In this document: in pieces, positions 44,473 through 54,985 of the stretch
Position numbering within the stretch: position 1 is the stretch's first letter
Layout of the letters: each line of letters starts with the position of its first letter
NCBI GenBank assembly: GCA_024516155.1
Contig: JAJJXM010000027.1
Location: forward strand, 490,001-554,000
DNA length: 64,000 bases
Source of the DNA: Pyronema omphalodes
Taxonomy: Eukaryota > Ascomycota > Pezizomycetes > Pezizales > Pyronemataceae
Reading direction: 5' to 3'
Notes under the pieces: generated by a model
Database searches by the model: none
What the model saw: the letters and a program-made list of their open reading frames with translations, nothing else
What the model was told of the DNA's origin: nothing
Position numbers and translations under genes: made by a program

Positions 44473-46080
44473 TGTAAACCGGGGGTCCTAGGGTAATGGA
44501 CGGCCGGGTAACTCTGGAATTCCCGAAAGAAAAGAGAGAAGCAATAATTCCAAGAAGGGGAATTATTAATTCTCAAGGGGATTCTTCTAAGGGAAAGTAA
44601 AGGTGATAACAGTTATAAGTTCAAACTCTCCCGCGTATCTCAGGGAGCGTTTCGAGAGTATCGGTTTCGTTTGGTGGTCGTTTCTTTCAGAGGGACGACC
44701 GGAGGTATTGTATTGATTGGAGGCAAGATATATATTTGAGGACGTCGGGTATTGACTCAAAAGATGACAATAACCCTTCGTGGGAAGTGTGGTTGTATTC
44801 GGGACAGTATTGATTGCGTTGCTGGATGATGGCTTCTTCGAGTGGGGGCTTTTGGCACTTTTATATTTTTCTTATCTTGAGCTCCCCACTCATATACCCT
44901 GCAAGCACTATGCGGTGGGCGGAAGTGGAAGTACCCTAAGACGTTGGTTGGCTACACCTAAACGTGATTTTTCCACCATACAAAATGCAACTTTCGGTAA
45001 AAACGCTAATATCGCGAATATACTTTAAGACATCCTCCGGGCCGTTATCCGGATGATGCCTTAGTCGTTTGCTAATGCCTAGACTCGTTCTCTTCGTCGT
45101 TTGCACTGATGTCATTAATAATAATAAGGCATCGGAATGCATTTCGAGGAATGTGCATTGCAGGACCGGCCGACGCGTTCCTGTAACTAACTTCGGATTT
45201 CGATATCCGGTTGGCGATTCCGTCGCATCCGGTGAAGTCGTTTGTATGATCTGATAATGTCGTCATGGTCGGCAATAGACTGTGGGCCTTCCGGGGGTCC
45301 CTAATAGGAGGTGGTCCGATGTTCCGTTCGTCGTACGGTCGTCTCGTCATATCGGCAGTTCGAAGGTGCGTTTGCGAAGATAAGGTTTCCGGTGATAACT
45401 AACCAAAGCGGCAGTTAACTCCTTATCTCCTTCGGCCGACTAGACTCCGCTGTCGTATGATGTCATTCGGCTTATCCGGTTTCCTCCGTCGGTCAGGCGT
45501 AATGCCTCGGTCACATATGACTATGTTTTCTTGTTTTACGGCAAAGTGTTTCGTGAATACATTATCCCATTAAACTTAAATACAGTTCTTTCCCTCCTAA
45601 CCTTCCTATCCTCATCAACCTCGATATCTGTTTCCTGCGGTGACCTACTTGCGTCACATTCTCCTTTCTATTCGTATGTATATCTGGCCCGCCGGGTCTC
45701 TTAGTTCCACGACCCTTTCTGGACGGTTTTCTCGTATACGGCGGAAGAGGTGCGTTCGCTCAAAGGCTTCGGTAAGTCTTTGAGTGAGGCCCTAAGGTTA
45801 TAAGTATTCCAGGTTTTTATCAGCGGCAGCGGTATGTTCCTCGAGGTATGGCTGCGCATTAGAAACCGCAGTCATTGATCGGAAACAGACCCACCTCGGG
45901 GGCTGCCCCGGGTTTCCCCGCCCTAGATGACGCTGACTTTTTCCCTGGCCCCCCATTATCCTACTTCCTGCGGGAAGTGGATGAAGGGTGGTTAGTAATA
46001 GCTCTCGCCTTTGGCTTGAGTTATTACTTAGGTAAGAATCCCCATTCTTTTCAAATGTCTTATCGGGGTAGGGTATGACA
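44473..46080 (-). repeat. Gypsy 3' LTR
   Basis: 1608 bp, ends TGTAAAC...TATGACA on the plus strand. The short open frames inside are identical in both LTRs and are not genes. Confidence 0.95.
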
Positions 46081-46094
46081 CCACCTCCCCCCTC
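46081..46094 (-). promoter_or_regulatory. Gypsy polypurine tract
   Basis: GAGGGGGGAGGTGG in element orientation, immediately upstream of the 3' LTR; the presumed primer for plus-strand DNA synthesis. Confidence 0.8.
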
Positions 46095-46248
46095 ATAAGA
46101 TTTCGCCCCGAAATCACTAACAATGATTATAGTAATTGATAAACGGGGTCTTTTCTGATGAAGTCCTCCAGCCCCTTCATCCACCAACACGTTTTCATGA
46201 TAAGACCATTAAAACCTCAGTGAGGAAAGGTATCTTATGATGAGTTGA

Positions 46249-49200
46249 TTAAACGCGTTGGTCCCTCGGCATGCTTGGGTTCTTTGAGTGGAACTCGCGG
46301 AGAGATTCCAAGCCGCCTACTATGAAAGATTCATATGGTTCTTCTGTTTGATCTTTCTTTAAGGGAAAGCCTTTCCATTTGACTCGGTAAAGTACTTTTC
46401 CTCTTGTTTTTCTACTCGAAATGATTTCTTCAATTTCCCATTCCTCATTGCCTTCAATGTCATCTGCTTCGTCGATGATCTGAAGGAGGTCTGGGGGAGG
46501 TCTGTTGCCATTGTTGTAGGGCTCGAGTAGGGAGACGTGGAAGGTGTTGTGGATCTTCCATTTCCGGGGAAGAGATAAGCGCATCGCTGTTGGTGATACT
46601 ACTTTCTCTATGGCGAAGGGACCGTGCTTTTTGTGGTCGAGCTTGTCTTTTGGTCTCCTTGTTTGTATGTGTCGTCCGTCTAACATGACCAGATCTCCAA
46701 CCTTAAATTCTGGGGCATCCTTTCGTTTAGCGTCTGCATACTTCCGCATCCTTTCTTGTGTCGACTTCAAGTTCTGAATAAGTATGCCATGGACGGAGGT
46801 GATGTGGTTGATGAAGCTTTGTTCCTCATTCAGTTTCGTGTTTGATGATGCCGGGTTGGTGCATGCTGGATGTCTTCCGTAATTGGCGTAGAAGGGCGAC
46901 ATGCCAGTAGCCTGGGTTATTGAATTGTTGTAGGCGAATTCGGCCATGGGTAGTAGGTCGACCCAATCATCCATCTCGTAGTTAATGAATGATCGGAGGT
47001 ATGCTTCGATGGTTTGGTTGATTCGTTCAGTTTGCCCATCCGTTTGAGGGTGGAAGGCAGTGCTCATTCTTGGGCGAACACCTAAAATGCCCAAGAATTG
47101 TTTCCACTCTGTCGAAGTGAATCTGGAGTCTCGATCCGAGATTATGTCTGTCGGAATGCCGTGGAATCTCCAAATCTCTCTTGCAAATATCTTGACCAGA
47201 TGGGCAGCTGTTTTCTCATCTTTCTTGAGCGGGATAAAATGAGCCATCTTTGTGAATCTATCGATGATGACCCATAATTGATCGCAACCATCAGAAAGTG
47301 GTAAGTCTGTTATAAAATCCATGGCGATTGATGTCCATGGAGCGTATGGAAGCTCGAGTGGCGAAAGCATTCCATAGGGTTTGTGTCGTGCTGTTTTGTC
47401 TCGTTGACATTCGTTACAGCTTCGGATGTATTCAATTATTTCCTGGTCCATCTTTGGCCACCAGAAATTTCGTCTTATCAATTCTATTGTTTTATCTTGG
47501 CCAAAGTGGCCTGCAATTTTACTGTTATGCTCTGCATGAAGGACCGCTTGTCGTGCATTCTGTGGGACCCAGAGTAATCCTTTGCGATATAATAAACCGT
47601 TTCTTTCTTCTAATAATCCTTCCGTCCTAGCCTTTTCCTTTCCTTCTTGATCCTTCGCGCTTCCATCCAAACTCCTTAAAGCCTGCTGGTATGCCGCGTC
47701 CTTCTTTCCTGCTTCCTTTATATCCATTTCAAATTCCTTTGTCCATCTAGATACTGCCGTTGACAGATATTCTAGTTGAACAGCCGAGCAACAAAAAACC
47801 ATTCCTTCTCCTCCTGTACTGATTGCTGAAATTGCGTTGAAGTGTTTTTCTTTCAGGATCGTCTGTACAGGCTGATCTCCATCTCCCCCTTTTTCAGGGC
47901 GGTACTCCGGGCGCCTAGACAATGCATCTGGCTTGCCATTACTTGTTCCTTTTCGATAAAAAATTTTGAAGTCCACGCCGGCTAATTCCTGAGCCCAGCG
48001 TGCCTGCCTTCGGTTGAGCACTTTAGTTGTCATAAAGTACTCGAGATTTTTATGGTCGGTGTATACCTGAACCATGTGTAAGGATCCCTCCAGATACCGC
48101 CTCCAAACTTTAAAGCAGTCAACAATTGCTAGTAATTCCTTGTCATGAATTTCATAATTAATTTCTGCTGGGGAAAATTTCCTGGAGTGAAAGGCAACAG
48201 GGTGCAATTTGTTATCATCCCCTTTTTGTGACAGGGTGGCACCTAGTGCGAAATCTGAAGCATCGGTCTCCACAATACATTCGCGCCGGGGGTCGAAATG
48301 TGTGAGGATCGGTGCTGTCGTGAAGCATTTCTTGAGTTTTTCGAATGCTGTTGTCATGTTTTCGGTCCAAACCCAATCCTTTGGGGAACCTTTTGTTGAG
48401 TCGCTTAAGGGTTTTGCGATCTTGGAGAATCCGGCAATGAAGCGACGGTAAAAGTTGGCGAATCCGATGAATGATTGGACGCCTTTCAAATTAGTTGGCC
48501 GCTGCCAATCTTGAATGCTTTGAACCTTGTCCTGGGCCATTTCAATTCCGTCTTGTGAAATGACATAGCCTAAGAAATCAACCCTGGATGTTGACCAGAA
48601 ACACTTGTCCTGTGAAATAGCCAGGCCATTTTCTGCAAGTCGTTTCAGAACATCTAGGACCAGTCGGTCGTGCTCTTTCTCAGTTTCGGCGTAGATGAGA
48701 ATATCGTCAAGGTAGACAATGAGGCCTTGATCGAGTAAGTCCCGGAATATGTGATTCATCATATTCTGGAAGGTTGCTGGTGCATTAGAGAGTCCGAACG
48801 GCATTACTGTGTATTCGTACAGCCCATATCTTGTTTTGAAGGCTGTCTTCCATTCGTCTCCGGGCTTTATCCTGATTAGATTATAGCCGTTTTTAAGATC
48901 AATTTTAGTGAAGATTTTGGCACTGCGAACTCGATCTTGTAATTCGGTCATGATCGGTAAGGGGTACCGGTTTGCTATGGTTACTTTATTCAAGCCCCGG
49001 TAGTCGACACAAAGTCGTAGTCCTCTGCCATGGGGTTTTGGAACGAAGATGATTGGTGCCGCTGCTGGGGATTTTGAATGTCTAATTTTACCGAGTTCCA
49101 ACATTTCTTTGAGATATTTTCGAAGTTCTGTGAGCTCAGCTTCGTTCAAGGGGTACATCGGTCCCCATGGCGGCTGTTCCCCTTCCTTGAGGTCGATTGC

Positions 49201-50004
49201 ATGATCATATGGCTTATGATCAGGTAGTTTGTCGGCTAGTTCCTTTCCCAAGACTTCGCATAGGGGTCGGAACTTATCGGGTATGATGCAGGCTGGGTTG
49301 ATGTCGGTTGTGTCTGAAGTAACAGCGGCAACATACCCAATTACTGTGGCATCTTCATTGAATAGGACATCTGGATCCAGCGAGAGGGAGAATTCTTGTG
49401 CCGCAGCTAACGTACAGTGTTGCTTGCAGAAGTTGGTATCCAAGGTAATGTCGTCGGGATTTCCCCAAAAATTATTCGGTTGGTGTTTTGCCATCCACCA
49501 ACAGGGCAGGATAATGTCCGTTCCTGATTCTAATGGCATAATCTCGAAAGTTTCTCTTGTATAATGCTGTCGGTATTGTAAGAGGAGAGAATGGGTGAAG
49601 GCCTGTCCAGCCTCTCGTAGCGCAGATCCGTCTGCTCCATTGATGCGTAAAGGTTGATTCCGATTGATATGGGGAAGATCATGTCTCGCTACAAATGTCG
49701 AACTGATAATGGGGATTGCTGCCCCAGTGTCGAACATTGTCCGAACGCAGAACACCCGTTCCCCTGGTACTGATATGTTCATTTTGACTATGGGCCGTGG
49801 CCCGGCTTTTGGGGGTTCATTTTCAACTTTTTTCATGATTTTAGCCTTTTTACTGTGTTTTTGAGTTTTTTGTGGTTTTGTCCGTTTAACGCCGCAAATC
49901 GAAAGGTGTCTATGGTTCAATGCGTCTTGATCTGGTTGACCGTGCTTGCGCATCGTAGCCGGTCTTGTTAGTTTAAATCCGAATGTTCGGATGTAATCTC
50001 CCAA
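46249..50004 (-). CDS. Gypsy Pol polyprotein with chromodomain, up to 1251 codons
   Basis: Domains by residue of the open frame. Aspartic protease DTGA at 92. Reverse transcriptase from about 290, with KIDLKNGY (368), MPFGLSNAP (401) and YLDD (431-434). RNase H with ETDASDFALG (579), E618 region and YTDHKNL (648). Zinc-finger-type integrase start with H823/H833 and CNECQRD (863). Integrase core with D896, D957 and E993. A C-terminal chromodomain at about 1188-1240 (EWEIEEIISSRK, YRVKWKGF). The real product is probably made as a Gag-Pol fusion by -1 frameshifting, so the first few residues before FKLTRP are not translated this way. Known: chromodomains of such chromoviruses bind histone marks and steer insertion into heterochromatin. 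No stop or frameshift interrupts the frame, so this copy may be active. Confidence 0.96.
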   Translation of the reverse strand: MGDYIRTFGFKLTRPATMRKHGQPDQDALNHRHLSICGVKRTKPQKTQKHSKKAKIMKKVENEPPKAGPRPIVKMNISVPGERVFCVRTMFDTGAAIPIISSTFVARHDLPHINRNQPLRINGADGSALREAGQAFTHSLLLQYRQHYTRETFEIMPLESGTDIILPCWWMAKHQPNNFWGNPDDITLDTNFCKQHCTLAAAQEFSLSLDPDVLFNEDATVIGYVAAVTSDTTDINPACIIPDKFRPLCEVLGKELADKLPDHKPYDHAIDLKEGEQPPWGPMYPLNEAELTELRKYLKEMLELGKIRHSKSPAAAPIIFVPKPHGRGLRLCVDYRGLNKVTIANRYPLPIMTELQDRVRSAKIFTKIDLKNGYNLIRIKPGDEWKTAFKTRYGLYEYTVMPFGLSNAPATFQNMMNHIFRDLLDQGLIVYLDDILIYAETEKEHDRLVLDVLKRLAENGLAISQDKCFWSTSRVDFLGYVISQDGIEMAQDKVQSIQDWQRPTNLKGVQSFIGFANFYRRFIAGFSKIAKPLSDSTKGSPKDWVWTENMTTAFEKLKKCFTTAPILTHFDPRRECIVETDASDFALGATLSQKGDDNKLHPVAFHSRKFSPAEINYEIHDKELLAIVDCFKVWRRYLEGSLHMVQVYTDHKNLEYFMTTKVLNRRQARWAQELAGVDFKIFYRKGTSNGKPDALSRRPEYRPEKGGDGDQPVQTILKEKHFNAISAISTGGEGMVFCCSAVQLEYLSTAVSRWTKEFEMDIKEAGKKDAAYQQALRSLDGSAKDQEGKEKARTEGLLEERNGLLYRKGLLWVPQNARQAVLHAEHNSKIAGHFGQDKTIELIRRNFWWPKMDQEIIEYIRSCNECQRDKTARHKPYGMLSPLELPYAPWTSIAMDFITDLPLSDGCDQLWVIIDRFTKMAHFIPLKKDEKTAAHLVKIFAREIWRFHGIPTDIISDRDSRFTSTEWKQFLGILGVRPRMSTAFHPQTDGQTERINQTIEAYLRSFINYEMDDWVDLLPMAEFAYNNSITQATGMSPFYANYGRHPACTNPASSNTKLNEEQSFINHITSVHGILIQNLKSTQERMRKYADAKRKDAPEFKVGDLVMLDGRHIQTRRPKDKLDHKKHGPFAIEKVVSPTAMRLSLPRKWKIHNTFHVSLLEPYNNGNRPPPDLLQIIDEADDIEGNEEWEIEEIISSRKTRGKVLYRVKWKGFPLKKDQTEEPYESFIVGGLESLREFHSKNPSMPRDQRV

Positions 50005-52304
50005 ACACGGGGGGAATCTGGCGCAACCGGTGCGACCGCGGCTACCTGTTTAGTCTTTTTGGTAGGTCGCTCCTCTTCAGACCCTTCGTCGTCAGCCTCG
50101 TCGTCGGTTGACCTTGCCCTTTTCTTTCGGTGCACCGCAGCCACTTTTGCTGTAAGTTCGGTACCCTGGGAGGTCTTCTTCGCAAAGCATTCTAATGTGT
50201 GGTGGCTGGAACGTCCACATCTCCAACAGGATGCCTTATCCGCCTTGTACTGGTCGATTTCAGACTGGGGTACACCGACCAATGCATCCCGGGTGCTCTG
50301 AAATTTCTTCTCTTTTGGTTTGTTGGAGGTTGAAGGTCTATCCCTCTGGTTATCCTTCGATTTCTGGTGACGTCCCTTATCTTTGTCATTCTTCTTTGTT
50401 GACCTATCTTTCTCCGGCTGGAAATTGATTTGTTGTAGGAGTGGATTCTCTTTCCGGTTCATCTCCTTTTCTCTGTTGGTGGCCTTCTTTACAAGGGCAG
50501 CCTTGAAGAGTTCAAATGATGGGTCGTATAAATCTTCGGTCAGATCTGATGCTGCTCGGACGACCTCATCAGCGAAGGACTGAGCATACATCTCCCGGAG
50601 AACCTCTCCCTGAAGCTGAGCCTTCTCCTGGTAGATCGACATTCGGATTCCCCACTGGTCGGCGGGAAGCCCGGTCTTGTGCCAGCCCGGTAGGTGTTTC
50701 CAGCGAAGCTTGTTCATCTTCGCGGTGTAGTTCCGGCGCTCATGTGGGTCGCGGAAGTATTGAGTCATTGCCGCCGCGTAGGTTTCCCAGGTGTCTTGCT
50801 GCTTCGAGGACTCCCATGTGTCGACGCGATTCTGGTGCCATTGGCGTGCATCGCCCTTGAGGAAGGATCCAAGCCAATGGATCTTTTGGAGGTCCGTTTG
50901 ATAGTCAATTGCTCGGACTGTCATGAACTCTTTCACGGCCTTGAACCAAGGCATGAACTCTGCCTTCTCCCCAGAAAAGGACTCTGGTTCCTTCATTTTA
51001 GGCGCTTTACCAACGACCACGGGTGCCCTGTTTTTTGACACCCTATTCTTCTTATCCCTTTCTCGGAGCTCCCGAATGTATCGCCGAATTTCCTTTGGGA
51101 TTTGTTCGGCATACCTGGGCGCAGAGTCTGAATCCGAATCGGAGGACTCAGAGCTACTACTGTCAGGTGGAGGAGGAGGAGGTACACGTCCATTTGGTGG
51201 ACTACTTCCCCGTCTGGAACCTTTTCGGGAGGCCTGAATGGATCCTGGTCCGTTCCGTTCATTTGGTCTGGGAGGAATCGGTGGCGGCAGGTTATAAAGG
51301 GAGTCATCATCTCCCTGGTCGTCGGGTTCGGAATTGGTCATGTCGTGGTCACTCTCCGGTGAAGGGGCCCGGCCATCTCTACAACGTCCTTGGATGACTT
51401 CACCGATTAGTGATGCTACATCTGCTTGCCTACCCGGACCCGCAACCCTTTTGACCTGCTCCTGTAATTCCAGCTCAATTGCCTTCCACTTGTTGTCGAA
51501 GGCAGCCTGTAACTCTTCCCTTTCGCGTTGACTTGCTGCGGCGGCCTCGTCTTGTTGCTTCTTCGGGCGATCATGATCCGCCTGTTGTCGTTTCTGAAGT
51601 TGTGAAAGGCGGTCCAGTTCCTTTCGCACTCTCTTTTTCTCTTCCGCCAAGTCCGCCTTTAACGCAGCTTCCTTATCCTTCAACTCCTGCTTGTCTTTGG
51701 CCATCCGGGCCTCCAAGTCCTTTTCCTTTTGTCGTAATTCTGCTGCCCATCGTTCGCAGCTGGCGTTCCATTCCTCCTGTTTTGTGGCTTCCGCTTTATA
51801 ATAAGCCATAATGATTTGTTGGTTATTTTCCAACTTTTCGGTATAAGCCTCCAGGGTCACTTGTCGATGGACCTCGTCATTGGCCCGAGTGATCTGGAGG
51901 TCCTCCATTTGTCGTTGAAGCTGAGTATATGCTTCGGCAACCTCCATGAATTGGCGGTTGGTGAGGTTGAATTGGGCATTCACTGCGTTACCCATCTGTT
52001 GTTGTGTTTGTTGGAGGGCTTGGTCCAAGTTGACTTGGATGTTTTCATATGCCGTTTGCATATCCATGAACATCCGGATTGCATCGCCCTCGTCGTTCTG
52101 TATCTGGCTGCGTAAGTTGCTGATGTCTACAGCAGTACGAGCCAGTTGTCTCATCAGGTCCTCAGCCCATGGTGGGATGCTCGGAATACTGATGGAATCT
52201 GGTACCCCGCTCATTTCCACCTCATTACTGACGCGGTCTGGGTCAGCACTGAGGAGAGCCCATGAGGGGAGGGGTTGGAATTCGTATTCCATGAGTTGAG
52301 CCAT
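49968..52304 (-). CDS. Gypsy Gag, 778 aa
   Basis: Starts 66 nt inside the 5' LTR boundary. Residues about 60-290 are rich in Gln/Glu/Lys and probably coiled coil. A Ser/Asp- and Pro-rich linker follows, then a retrotransposon capsid domain (PESFSGEKAEFMPWFKAVKEF, LKGDARQW, YFRDPHERR). A single zinc knuckle CWRCGRSSHHTLEC lies near residue 692, followed by a Lys/Arg-rich tail. Known: Gag assembles particles and the knuckle binds genomic RNA. The stop codon follows directly after the frameshift heptamer. Confidence 0.94.
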   Translation of the reverse strand: MAQLMEYEFQPLPSWALLSADPDRVSNEVEMSGVPDSISIPSIPPWAEDLMRQLARTAVDISNLRSQIQNDEGDAIRMFMDMQTAYENIQVNLDQALQQTQQQMGNAVNAQFNLTNRQFMEVAEAYTQLQRQMEDLQITRANDEVHRQVTLEAYTEKLENNQQIIMAYYKAEATKQEEWNASCERWAAELRQKEKDLEARMAKDKQELKDKEAALKADLAEEKKRVRKELDRLSQLQKRQQADHDRPKKQQDEAAAASQREREELQAAFDNKWKAIELELQEQVKRVAGPGRQADVASLIGEVIQGRCRDGRAPSPESDHDMTNSEPDDQGDDDSLYNLPPPIPPRPNERNGPGSIQASRKGSRRGSSPPNGRVPPPPPPDSSSSESSDSDSDSAPRYAEQIPKEIRRYIRELRERDKKNRVSKNRAPVVVGKAPKMKEPESFSGEKAEFMPWFKAVKEFMTVRAIDYQTDLQKIHWLGSFLKGDARQWHQNRVDTWESSKQQDTWETYAAAMTQYFRDPHERRNYTAKMNKLRWKHLPGWHKTGLPADQWGIRMSIYQEKAQLQGEVLREMYAQSFADEVVRAASDLTEDLYDPSFELFKAALVKKATNREKEMNRKENPLLQQINFQPEKDRSTKKNDKDKGRHQKSKDNQRDRPSTSNKPKEKKFQSTRDALVGVPQSEIDQYKADKASCWRCGRSSHHTLECFAKKTSQGTELTAKVAAVHRKKRARSTDDEADDEGSEEERPTKKTKQVAAVAPVAPDSPRVWEITSEHSDLN
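49971..49977 (-). promoter_or_regulatory. -1 ribosomal frameshift heptamer UUUAAAC
   Basis: In the Gag frame the codons read GAT TTA AAC TAA, so U UUA AAC is in the canonical X XXY YYZ register and is followed at once by the Gag stop. Pol is in the -1 frame and open across this site (reads FKLTRP). Gag and Pol overlap by 37 nt. Confidence 0.85.
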
Positions 52305-52370
52305 GTCGTAATATGGTGGCTGATGCGTGCTTCTCGATTCACTCGGTGAGGTGTATGAGTAAACTTATAG

Positions 52371-53978
52371 TGTAAACTGGGGGTCCTAGGGTAATGGACG
52401 GCCGGGTAACTCTGGAATTCCCGAAAGAAAAGAGAGAAGCAATAATTCCAAGAAGGGGAATTATTACTTCTCAAGGGGATTCTTCTAACGGAAAGTAAAG
52501 GTGATAACAGTTATAAGTTTAAACTCTCCTGCGTATCTCAGGGAGCGTTTCGAGAGTATCGGTTTCGTTTGGTGGTCGTTTCTTTCAGAGGGACGACCGG
52601 AGGTATTGTATTGATTGGAGGCAAGATATATATTTGAGGACGTCGGGTATTGACTCAAAAGATGACAATAACCCTTCGTGGGAAGTGTGGTTGTATTCGG
52701 GACAGTATTGATTGCGTTGCTGGATGATGGCTTCTTCGAGTGGGGGCTTTTGGCACTTTTATATTTTTCTTATCTTGAGCTCCCCACTCATATACCCTGC
52801 AAGCACTATGCGGTGGGCGGAAGTGGAAGTACCCTAAGACGTTGGTTGGCTACACCTAAACGTGATTTTTCCACCATACAAAATGCAACTTTCGGTAAAA
52901 ACGCTAATATCGCGAATATACTTTAAGACATCCTCCGGGCCGTTATCCGGATGATGCCTTAGTCGTTTGCTAATGCCTAGACTCGTTCTCTTCGTCGTTT
53001 GCACTGATGTCATTAATAATAATAAGGCATCGGAATGCATTTCGAGGAATGTGCATTGCAGGACCGGCCGACGCGTTCCTGTAACTAACTTCGGATTTCG
53101 ATATCCGGTTGGCGATTCCGTCGCATCCGGTGAAGTCGTTTGTATGATCTGATAATGTCGTCATGGTCGGCAATAGACTGTGGGCCTTCCGGGGGTCCCT
53201 AATAGGAGGTGGTCCGATGTTCCGTTCGTCGTACGGTCGTCTCGTCATATCGGCAGTTCGAAGGTGCGTTTGCGAAGATAAGGTTTCCGGTGATAACTAA
53301 CCAAAGCGGCAGTTAACTCCTTATCTCCTTCGGCCGACTAGACTCCGCTGTCGTATGATGTCATTCGGCTTATCCGGTTTCCTCCGTCGGTCAGGCGTAA
53401 TGCCTCGGTCACATATGACTATGTTTTCTTGTTTTACGGCAAAGTGTTTCGTGAATACATTATCCCATTAAACTTAAATACAGTTCTTTCCCTCCTAACC
53501 TTCCTATCCTCATCAACCTCGATATCTGTTTCCTGCGGTGACCTACTTGCGTCACATTCTCCTTTCTATTCGTATGTATATCTGGCCCGCCGGGTCTCTT
53601 AGTTCCACGACCCTTTCTGGACGGTTTTCTCGTATACGGCGGAAGAGGTGCGTTCGCTCAAAGGCTTCGGTAAGTCTTTGAGTGAGGCCCTAAGGTTATA
53701 AGTATTCCAGGTTTTTATCAGCGGCAGCGGTATGTTCCTCGAGGTATGGCTGCGCATTAGAAACCGCAGTCATTGATCGGAAACAGACCCACCTCGGGGG
53801 CTGCCCCGGGTTTCCCCGCCCTAGATGACGCTGACTTTTTCCCTGGCCCCCCATTATCCTACTTCCTGCGGGAAGTGGATGAAGGGTGGTTAGTAATAGC
53901 TCTCGCCTTTGGCTTGAGTTATTACTTAGGTAAGAATCCCCATTCTTTTCAAATGTCTTATCGGGGTAGGGTATGACA
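52371..53978 (-). repeat. Gypsy 5' LTR
   Basis: 1608 bp, same length as the 3' LTR. All five differences that I could find lie within about 165 nt of its plus-strand left end (52371-52535). Confidence 0.95.
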
Positions 53979-53983
53979 GCACT

Positions 53984-54785
53984 CCAGCCTTGACATAGAG
54001 ATTGGGATCGGCCGTTGATTGTTTAAATCCAAGGGATAGCAAGAAAGAATTGATGGCCTCATACCATAGGCGTGGAGATTGCTTTAGGCCATATAGTGCT
54101 TTCAATAACCTGACCTTTGCCCCTTTTGGGATTCGCCCATCAACCCAGTCCATACCTTCTGGCAACTGCATGAAGATATTGTCATTGTCAATCTTTGGGT
54201 TGAGAAAAGCAGTAACAACATCAAGATGATGGATTTTCCAGTTGTTTCTTGCGCATGTAGCCAGCAGAAGACGAAGTGTAGTCAATTTTGAAACTGGTGC
54301 AAAGGTTTCATTATAGTCAACTCCCTGCACCTGTTGATAGCCCTTGACTACCAAGCGTACTTTGTACCTAGTTGAGCTATCTGGATTACGCTTAGTCCTG
54401 TAAACCCATCTGCTGCCAATTGGTTTTGTGCCAAAGGGAATGGAGATAGGAATATTCTGTGTCTCTAGAGGTTCATGATGAGTTTCTTTTGGCTGAAGTT
54501 GACAATCCTTGAATATTTCAAAAGTATTGTTTTGCAAAATAGCGTTCCATTCTTCGATAGTTGCCTGCTCCCACTCTTGGCGGTTGGGTCCATTCATTGC
54601 CTCCTTGTAGGTCCCCGGGTCTGATGTACATGATGCTGTGGTGTTGATGTCATCAATCACAGAGAGGATTTGTGACTCCTGTGCTGATGTGAATGCATCG
54701 CCAGTTCCTTGATGGGCTTTCAGTATTGTTTGTCTGTTGATAATTCTTCTCGCTTTGCTTGTCAGCCGTCGTGCTGTGTAGGATT
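53984..54785 (-). pseudogene. Copia pol, middle part: reverse transcriptase N-terminal region
   Basis: Includes WEQATIEEWNAI, the RWVYRTKRN and RLVVKGYQQVQGVDYNETFAPV blocks, LLLATCARNN, the first catalytic aspartate in HHLDVVTAFLN, and YGLKQSPRLWYEAI. It ends at NLYVKAG where the Gypsy element is inserted. The frame differs from that of the integrase part by one register; an intron-like sequence at 54786-54985 would reconcile them. Confidence 0.9.
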
Positions 54786-54985
54786 CTATCGAGATATATT
54801 AGATTTTGTTTTCCAAGGATACAATGAAGAAGAAAAAGGAATAATTTTTTTTTTTTTTTATAAGGACACCACACAGGGTTCTTCATCAATGACAACTCAT
54901 CAATATGTAAAATGTGTATTCCTCAAGAAGCTTGTACAATATTGTGAATAAAATAAAAGGTTGTCTGCCTTTCAGGTATGCTTAC
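54786..54985 (-). other. Intron-like 200-nt segment in Copia pol
   Basis: Donor GTAAGC, branch-like CTAAT about 12 nt before the end, and acceptor GATAG. Removal restores one frame from integrase to reverse transcriptase (phase 1 on both sides). It contains stops in all continuing frames and a T-run (plus strand) at about 54846-54860. Confidence 0.5.

Larger units (their letters stand above)
44473..53978 (-). mobile_element. Chromodomain Gypsy (Ty3-type) LTR retrotransposon, apparently intact
   Basis: Two LTRs of 1608 bp, with TG...CA termini, flanked by the 5-bp duplication GCACT (44468-44472 and 53979-53983). Gag and Pol frames are both full length on the minus strand and overlap with a frameshift signal. 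The polypurine tract abuts the 3' LTR. The LTRs differ at about five sites, all in one end. It sits in the reverse transcriptase gene of a Copia element. Confidence 0.96.

Noticed and set aside
44780..46078. Short frames inside the Gypsy LTR, repeated at 52678-53976
   Set aside because: Identical in both LTRs by descent and short; an LTR does not normally encode proteins and no family signal is present.
45798..46190. 130-codon minus-strand frame at the Gypsy LTR/pol boundary
   Set aside because: It spans the LTR end and the untranslated 3' region; no counterpart at the other LTR and no domain.
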